A stretch of 11,201 nt of DNA. It comes from Anaerolineaceae bacterium. GTDB taxonomy: Bacteria; Chloroflexota; Anaerolineae; Anaerolineales; Anaerolineaceae. The stretch is taken from assembly GCA_028714615.1 (NCBI GenBank), contig JAQTMA010000132.1, positions 1 through 11,201 on the forward strand. Reading direction: 5' to 3'. Below the pieces are notes generated by a model. It searched no databases and was not told where the DNA came from. It worked only from the letters and a program-made list of their open reading frames with translations. The translations under genes were made by a program, and so were the position numbers. Each line of letters opens with the position of its first letter. Within the stretch, counting starts at the first letter, position 1. Positions 6,994 through 11,201 of this stretch are shown piece after piece.

Positions 6994-7461
6994 TCAACGA
7001 TGGTTGGTGACCAGTTCGATCAGCTCCGGCGTGACTTCAATCACTCCGGCAACGCCTTTCTGCGCGCTTTGGGCGGTATAGTAGCGGCGCATCCAGAGCT
7101 GGCGAGGGTGAGTCAGCCAGTTAATAATCCCGCTGGGCGTCAGAACATATTTGCGCGCGACGCGCGGATTATAGGAACGTTGCGCCTCGATATCCGTCCG
7201 GACCCTGGCCTGACCGCTGATGCGCAGGACGCGACGGTCTCCTGGATCTTGCTCCACGTTGAATAGCACGCTCACCCGAGGATTCGCTTTAACGTTGCGC
7301 GCCGCCAGAGTCCATTCCGGCGTACCAAGCCAGATCTTCCCGTGCAAGTAGATAAAGTAGAGAGGATTGACGCTCGGTCGCCCACTGCGGGAAAGGGTGG
7401 CGATGCGAGCAACCATACAGCGGCGCAGGATGTCGAGTACAACCGCATCGTCAGCGGTCAT
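6994..7461 (-). CDS. Pyridoxamine 5'-phosphate oxidase-family protein (FMN/F420 split barrel)
   Basis: A 155-residue soluble protein. RIATLSRSGRPSVNPLYFIYLHGKIWLGT is the opening strand pair of the PNPOx-like split barrel, followed by RNVKANPRVSVLF, the usual 'n+..nPrvsl' helix-strand, and RVLRISGQARV, the central strand of the barrel. The order of elements and the length suit the F420- or FMN-binding reductase group (FDOR/PPOX). Residues 90-130 hold an insertion (ARKYVLTPSGIINWLTHPRQLW) before a closing strand AGVIEVTPELIELV. These proteins generally reduce small molecules or bind flavin or heme; the substrate here is unknown. ATG at 7461 lies inside the end of the upstream partner gene (11-nt overlap), indicating coupled translation. 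Its end is 182 bp from the next start, with a separate promoter between. Confidence 0.82.
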   Translation of the reverse strand: MTADDAVVLDILRRCMVARIATLSRSGRPSVNPLYFIYLHGKIWLGTPEWTLAARNVKANPRVSVLFNVEQDPGDRRVLRISGQARVRTDIEAQRSYNPRVARKYVLTPSGIINWLTHPRQLWMRRYYTAQSAQKGVAGVIEVTPELIELVTNHR

Positions 7462-7828
7462 CCTTCACCTCTCGAAGAGTTCCGTAATCCCAGGCAACCG
7501 TCTTGATCGGAATCACCTCGAACCACTTGCGGTCAGTCGGAGCGTGCGGGGGCGCCTCGCTGTTTTTCACCTGCCCTCGAATGTAGATGGCCCGCAGGTC
7601 GAAATAGTAAATACCCTCGTCTATCAGCAGGACGACCTCCTGACCGGGGAAAAGCTGGTGTTCGGTTTCCTCTGAGATATTGACCAGGTAGCGGTTTTCA
7701 TACCATAGCAACCCAACCGGCAGGACCTGGGGCCCATGATCGCTTGCATACGAAAGGCATGCACGAGAAACTTGCTCTAGCAGATCCAGCAGGCTATCAG
7801 GATCGACGTCCCGGGTAACAAGCTTCAT
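7451..7828 (-). CDS. Small pyridoxamine 5'-phosphate oxidase-like split-barrel protein
   Basis: A 125-residue soluble protein. The strands ACLSYASDHGPQVLPVGLLWYENRYLVNI, the segment QEVVLLIDEG, and DLRAIYIRGQV follow the strand order of PNPOx-like split barrels, and the ending WFEVIPIKTVAWDYG is typical of the small PPOX class, where it closes the barrel. It is shorter than full-length PNPOx (about 200) and close to minimal family members. Start at ATG 7828 is well supported by AGAAAGGAG with 7-nt spacing. It overlaps the second split-barrel gene by 11 nt, so the two are probably co-translated; since these proteins work as dimers with the cofactor at the interface, a heterodimer is possible. 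Cofactor (FMN, F420 or none) and substrate cannot be stated. Confidence 0.75.
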   Translation of the reverse strand: MKLVTRDVDPDSLLDLLEQVSRACLSYASDHGPQVLPVGLLWYENRYLVNISEETEHQLFPGQEVVLLIDEGIYYFDLRAIYIRGQVKNSEAPPHAPTDRKWFEVIPIKTVAWDYGTLREVKDDR

Positions 7829-7871
7829 CCGTTGTCTCCTTTCTCATTCCAATGCACCTTTACCATCGAAC

Positions 7872-7900
7872 CACACCCCTCTGACCGCAATTCGGGTGTG
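7872..7900. promoter_or_regulatory. Inverted repeat (possible operator) in the divergent intergenic region
   Basis: CACACCC (7872-7878) and GGGTGTG (7894-7900) form a perfect 7-bp inverted repeat with arm centres 22 bp apart, about two helical turns, ending 12 bp before the ugp -35 element. It lies between two divergent operons and could serve either. No regulator gene is in the window to assign it to. Confidence 0.4.
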
Positions 7901-7912
7901 ACCTCAAAATCC

Positions 7913-7940
7913 TTGACTTTGTGGCTTTCTTCTCTATACT
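7913..7940 (+). promoter_or_regulatory. Sigma70-type promoter of the ugpAEB operon
   Basis: TTGACT at 7913-7918 and TATACT at 7935-7940 are separated by 16 bp; each differs from consensus by one base. The predicted start of transcription is near 7947. No Pho box-like tandem repeat of CTGTCAT type was seen nearby. Confidence 0.75.
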
Positions 7941-7944
7941 TTAA

Positions 7945-7971
7945 GCATCATCTTGGATAACCCAAGGATGC
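7945..7971 (+). promoter_or_regulatory. Dyad element at the ugpA transcript start
   Basis: GCATC-AT-CTTGG (7945-7956) and CCAAGGATGC (7962-7971) can pair over 10 bp with a 2-nt bulge around a 5-nt loop. It begins 5 bp after the -10 element and spans the predicted transcript start, the place where LacI-type repressors often bind. As RNA it would bury the AAGGA at 7964 and an ATG at 7968. Confidence 0.45.
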
Positions 7972-7979
7972 ACAATCGG

Positions 7980-8939
7980 ATGGCCCAAGATACAGCCCAA
8001 CCGAATTCCATAGACCGCCGACAGCCCACTTCAACCCGAGGTCGTGGTTTCAGTGGCATGCAAATCAGGCAAGCGAAATCATTTTCTCGGGCGATGATCT
8101 TTCTTGCGCCGTCCCTGGCGATCTTCATTACCTTCATCTTTATCCCTCTCATTCGTACAATCTGGCTAAGCTCGTACCTGACCAATCCACTGGGCAAACC
8201 GATGAAGTATATCGGTCTGGAACAGTACCAGCGCTTATTTTCTACCCCGGAGTTTGGGAACAGCCTGGTCCGCTCAATTTTGTTTGTGTTGGAAACTGTC
8301 CCGACCACGATCCTGGTCGCTTTGATCCTGGCAGTCCTCGCAAACCAGCGATTAAAGGGCATCTCAATTTTCCGGGTGATCTTTTCGATCACCATCGCAG
8401 TCTCCTCTGCGACCGCCTCGCTGATGTTCCTTTACCTGTACCACCCATCGATTGGTAGTTTGAATTATTTCATCGAGCTGCTGGGTGGGAACGCTATCCC
8501 TTGGTTGACCAGTGATAAGACAGCCCTGACCGCCATCTCGTTGACCACTGTCTGGTTGCAGTTGGGGCTGAACACAGTTATCCTGTTGGCCGCTATGCAG
8601 GGCATCCCCGAAGAGTTGTATGAGAGCGCAATGATTGACGGAGCGAATGGATGGGACCGTTTCTGGGGTATCACCCTGCCTTTTCTGTCGTCTAGCTTCT
8701 TCTTCCTGCTGGTTGTCGACATGTTGGCTGCCTTTCAGACCTTCACCCCAGTACAGATCATGACCTCCGGGGGGCCGGTTAATTCGACGAACCTGTTGGT
8801 TTACTCGATTTATCGGCAGTTCTACTTCAACGGCCAATACGGTTTGGCCGCTGCCCAATCGATCATGCTGTTTATCATTATGCTGTTGTTGACCGTCTTT
8901 CAATTCATTTTCGTAGAGAAAAAAGTCTTTTACGAATGA
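7980..8939 (+). CDS. ugpA: Glycerol-3-phosphate-type ABC transporter permease UgpA
   Basis: An inner-membrane permease of the CUT1 sugar ABC family with about six helices; with UgpE it forms the channel. The closest match I recognise is UgpA: the C-terminal half has FFFLLVVDMLAAFQTF, TSGGPVNSTNLLVYSIYR, AAQSIMLF and VEKKVFYE, all placed as in E. coli UgpA. The EAA loop that docks the ATPase is EELYESAMIDGANGWDRFW near residues 210-230. Length from ATG 7980 is 319 residues, against about 295 in E. coli, with extra residues in a hydrophilic N terminus before the first helix (MIFLAPSLAIFITFIFIPLI). Start is uncertain: TTG 7953, ATG 7968 and ATG 8058 are in frame; 7980 lies after the dyad and has AAGGA 11 nt upstream. 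It overlaps ugpE by ATGA. Confidence 0.88.
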   Translation: MAQDTAQPNSIDRRQPTSTRGRGFSGMQIRQAKSFSRAMIFLAPSLAIFITFIFIPLIRTIWLSSYLTNPLGKPMKYIGLEQYQRLFSTPEFGNSLVRSILFVLETVPTTILVALILAVLANQRLKGISIFRVIFSITIAVSSATASLMFLYLYHPSIGSLNYFIELLGGNAIPWLTSDKTALTAISLTTVWLQLGLNTVILLAAMQGIPEELYESAMIDGANGWDRFWGITLPFLSSSFFFLLVVDMLAAFQTFTPVQIMTSGGPVNSTNLLVYSIYRQFYFNGQYGLAAAQSIMLFIIMLLLTVFQFIFVEKKVFYE

Positions 8940-9775
8940 ACCATACCATCACTCCCTACCGAACGTTAGTCAACATCCTGATGTATGGGTTATTGGTTCT
9001 GGCTGCCGTGGTGATTCTATACCCGATCTGGACGGCAATCAACATTAGCATGTTAACCGACCAGCAGTTGTCCACCTACCCTCCCCACCTGGCTCCTACC
9101 AGCCTGTACCTGCAAAATTTTGTCCATGCCTTGCAGCAAGCACCGTTAGGTCGCTTCCTGCTCAACAGTGTTATTCAGTCGACCCTGGTGATGGTAGGCC
9201 AGCTTATTACTGCCAGTCTCGCGGCTTACGCTTTCACGTTTATCGATTTCAAGGGGAAAAACTTTTTCTTCCTGGTCTTTCTGGCTACCATGATGATCCC
9301 CTGGGAAGCGACCATCATTCCCAACTACTTGCTGATCAAGCAATTGAACTGGACGGACACCTTCCAAGGGTTGGCTGTGCCATTTATGGCGACCGGCTTT
9401 GGGACCTTCTTGCTGCGCCAGTTCTTCCGCACCATCCCCAGAGAGCTGCATGATGCTGCGGTGATCGATGGCGCCGGTGATTTTTATTTCTTAACATCGG
9501 TCGTCCTACCCCTGGCGCGGTCTGCCTTGGGCACGTTGGCCGTTTACAGTTTTCTGCAAACTTATAATCAGTACCTTTGGCCGTTACTCATAACCAATTC
9601 TCCTCAAATGCGCACAGTACAAATTGGCATCGCTTTGCTACAAGACGAAGAACGCTTTATCTTCAATAGTGTGATGGCGGGTGTGGTGATCATCCTAATC
9701 CCAACCTTTGTCTTGTTTATCTTCAGTAACCGTCAATTGATCCGTGGTTTGACCGCCGGTGCAATAAAAGGGTGA
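8936..9775 (+). CDS. ugpE: Glycerol-3-phosphate-type ABC transporter permease UgpE
   Basis: The second permease, 279 residues with six predicted membrane helices, matching the usual 270-285 of the family. The EAA loop is ELHDAAVIDGAGDFYFLTSVVLP (about 169-191). Recognition as UgpE rests on TFLLRQFFRTIPREL, YNQYLWPLLIT and FNSVMAGVVIILIPT, which fall in the same order as in E. coli UgpE, ending with IRGLTAGAIKG. With UgpA it would import sn-glycerol-3-phosphate or its diesters, though related permeases carry other sugars. Start at ATG 8936 overlaps the ugpA stop by 4 nt and has only a weak upstream purine stretch, so translation is probably coupled. A 50-nt gap with a strong ribosome site separates it from the binding-protein gene. 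Confidence 0.9.
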   Translation: MNHTITPYRTLVNILMYGLLVLAAVVILYPIWTAINISMLTDQQLSTYPPHLAPTSLYLQNFVHALQQAPLGRFLLNSVIQSTLVMVGQLITASLAAYAFTFIDFKGKNFFFLVFLATMMIPWEATIIPNYLLIKQLNWTDTFQGLAVPFMATGFGTFLLRQFFRTIPRELHDAAVIDGAGDFYFLTSVVLPLARSALGTLAVYSFLQTYNQYLWPLLITNSPQMRTVQIGIALLQDEERFIFNSVMAGVVIILIPTFVLFIFSNRQLIRGLTAGAIKG

Positions 9776-9814
9776 CCCCCTGCCGACGTTTGAATATTTG
9801 TTGCCTAACTTTCG

Positions 9815-9828
9815 AAGGAGGAAAAATG
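9815..9828 (+). promoter_or_regulatory. Strong ribosome binding site of ugpB
   Basis: AAGGAGG followed by AAAA and ATG. It is much stronger than the sites of ugpA and ugpE and may give the binding protein the molar excess over permeases that such importers usually show. Confidence 0.7.
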
Positions 9829-11201
9829 AGAAAGCCACTATTTGTTGTACTGAATTTGATTGTGATCATTAGCATGATGCTGGCGGGATGCACAGGCGCC
9901 GCGACAACCGCCCCTACTACAGCATCCGGGCCTGCAACGACTGCAGCAACGGCGCCGGCTCAACCAGCTCCGACCAAGTCGGGTCCCACCGCGGTACCGA
10001 CCGCAACCATCGCCCCGCCGAAGAGCGCAAATGCGACGAAGATCGATTTCTGGCACTCGATGGCTGGCGATATCGGTGGGAAAGCCATTCCTAAGATGGC
10101 CAACGATTTCAATGCTTCTCAGGAACGGTGCTATGTCACCCCAATCTACCAGGGGTCTTACGACGACTCGCTCAACAAGCTAAAGGCTGGCCTTCAGTCC
10201 AATGCGACTCCCGCGGTCGTCCAGCTCTATGATATCGGCACCCGCTTGATGGTCGACTTGAAAGTAGCCACCCCGGTGCAGAATTACATCGACAAAGAGA
10301 AGTACGATGTGTCTGACCTTGAGCCCAACGTTCTGGCCTACTACACGGTGGATGGTAAACAGTTTTCCATGCCATTCAACACCTCTACCCCGCTTTTGTA
10401 CTACAACAAGGACCTGTTCAAAAGCGCTGGTCTGGATCCCGCCAAACCACCGCGTACTTTCGATGAGTTCGCTGCTGACGCTGCCAAGCTAACCAAGAAA
10501 GAATCGAGCGGAAAAACCACGGTTTATGGCGGTGCATTTGCTATTTACGGTTGGTTTTTCGAGCAATACCTGGCAGTCTCCGGTGGACAGTATGTAGATA
10601 ACAACAATGGCCGGGATGGGTATGCCACCAAGGCAACGTTCACCAGCCCCGAAGGAGCTAATATCTTCCAGTGGTGGCAAAAGATGGTTAACGACGGTGT
10701 TCTGGCTAACTACGGCCGTACGACGGTCGACACTCGAAACGCCTTCCTGGCTGGACAGACTGCTATGTTCATCGATTCCACGGCCGTGCTGCGTGGAATC
10801 ATCGACGGCACCCAGGGCAAGTTTGAAGTAGGCACAGCTTTCCTGCCACGACCGAGTGAAGATGCCTTTAGCAAGTGGGGCACGATCATTGGCGGCGGCT
10901 CTTTGTGGATTATTAACAACCGCCCACAACCTGAACAGGACTGCGCCTGGGAGTTCATCAAGTTCCAGAGTTCGCCAGCAGAACAAGCTTACTGGTGGAC
11001 GATGTCGGGCTACTTCCCCATCCGCAAGGCAGCTTATAATGAGCAACTGGCGAAAGATTGGGCCGCCAAGTACCCGCAATTTACTACCGCTATCGACCAA
11101 CTGCACCAAACCCCGATCAATACGGTGACTCGCGGCGCATTGATCGGCGTCTTCCCGTCAGCCCGCGCTACCATCGAGACTGCGATCGAAGAGATACTCG
11201 C
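9826..11201 (+). CDS. ugpB: Glycerol-3-phosphate-type ABC substrate-binding lipoprotein UgpB (3'-truncated)
   Basis: Open from ATG 9826 to the window edge (458 codons), preceded by AAGGAGG four bases upstream. Residues 1-21 are a lipoprotein signal peptide with lipobox LAG and Cys22; residues 23-70 are a flexible Thr/Pro/Ala-rich linker. The solute-binding domain begins with IDFWHSMAG (Trp76). It follows UgpB throughout: QLYDIGT (about 133), PFNTSTPLLYYNKDLFKSAGLDP (183 on), GGGSLWII, and SGYFPIRKAAY with Tyr396. Compared from memory with E. coli UgpB, the ligand residues of the Ser-Thr-Pro loop, the Tyr of SGY and the Arg of FPSAR (Arg447) are kept, and the Glu of the VYEVGT loop is Asp136. 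It would capture sn-glycerol-3-phosphate or glycerophosphodiesters outside the membrane. Only the C-terminal end, perhaps 20-40 residues, seems missing. Confidence 0.9.
   Translation, partial: MRKPLFVVLNLIVIISMMLAGCTGAATTAPTTASGPATTAATAPAQPAPTKSGPTAVPTATIAPPKSANATKIDFWHSMAGDIGGKAIPKMANDFNASQERCYVTPIYQGSYDDSLNKLKAGLQSNATPAVVQLYDIGTRLMVDLKVATPVQNYIDKEKYDVSDLEPNVLAYYTVDGKQFSMPFNTSTPLLYYNKDLFKSAGLDPAKPPRTFDEFAADAAKLTKKESSGKTTVYGGAFAIYGWFFEQYLAVSGGQYVDNNNGRDGYATKATFTSPEGANIFQWWQKMVNDGVLANYGRTTVDTRNAFLAGQTAMFIDSTAVLRGIIDGTQGKFEVGTAFLPRPSEDAFSKWGTIIGGGSLWIINNRPQPEQDCAWEFIKFQSSPAEQAYWWTMSGYFPIRKAAYNEQLAKDWAAKYPQFTTAIDQLHQTPINTVTRGALIGVFPSARATIETAIEEIL

Noticed and set aside
9776..9825. Terminator or attenuator between ugpE and ugpB
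   Set aside because: Only a 3-bp GGG/CCC match around the ugpE stop was seen, too weak; the 50-nt gap is best explained by the ugpB ribosome site.
1..11201. Mobile element, CRISPR array, tRNA or phage remnant
   Set aside because: No transposase or integrase motifs, no regularly spaced repeats, no tRNA-like cloverleaf and no terminal repeats were seen in reading both strands.

Overview
The window looks like chromosomal DNA of a moderately GC-rich bacterium, most likely a member of the Chloroflexota (Anaerolineae-like). This is inferred from the Thr/Pro/Ala-rich linker after the lipobox of the binding protein, the pairing of F420/FMN split-barrel proteins, and the general style of the sugar-type ABC genes. 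No rRNA or marker gene is present, so the placement is tentative. I see no phage, transposon, CRISPR or tRNA. Almost all of the window is coding.

Region 1 (1-4010, + strand) is part of a surface-polysaccharide or glycoconjugate operon. It holds a 5'-truncated SAM methyltransferase, a second methyltransferase with an N-terminal zinc-ribbon-like segment, a Wzx-type flippase and a family-2-like glycosyltransferase. The genes overlap by 4, 11 and 4 nt, so they are probably translationally coupled.

Region 2 (4019-about 6924, - strand) runs convergent to region 1, with only 8 bp between the gene ends. It is a compact nickel/cobalt energy-coupling-factor importer made of two polypeptides. One is a fusion of the substrate-specific subunit (CbiM/NikM), a PDGLE/NikN-like linker and the T component (CbiQ). 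The other is the ATPase CbiO, which ends in a tail with 11 histidines in 28 residues. The fusion appears to carry a cleavable signal peptide that would expose a Met-His N terminus, and a histidine sits exactly at mature position 67, as in the structurally known nickel site. An extended -10 promoter with a short hairpin at the predicted transcript start lies upstream.

Region 3 (6994-7828, - strand) is a two-gene operon with an 11-nt overlap. Both genes encode small split-barrel proteins of the pyridoxamine-phosphate oxidase / F420-dependent superfamily.

Region 4 (7913-11201, + strand) is transcribed divergently from region 3. A good sigma70-type promoter with nearby inverted repeats drives ugpA, ugpE and ugpB homologues: two permeases and the lipoprotein binding protein of an sn-glycerol-3-phosphate / glycerophosphodiester ABC importer. 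The binding protein comes third and runs off the window. No ATPase gene (ugpC) is seen in this window.

The best candidates for novelty are the M-N-Q fusion transporter with its His-tailed ATPase, and the dyad-symmetric elements at the two promoters. No gene here is wholly unrecognisable, and I found no strong case for an entirely new system.
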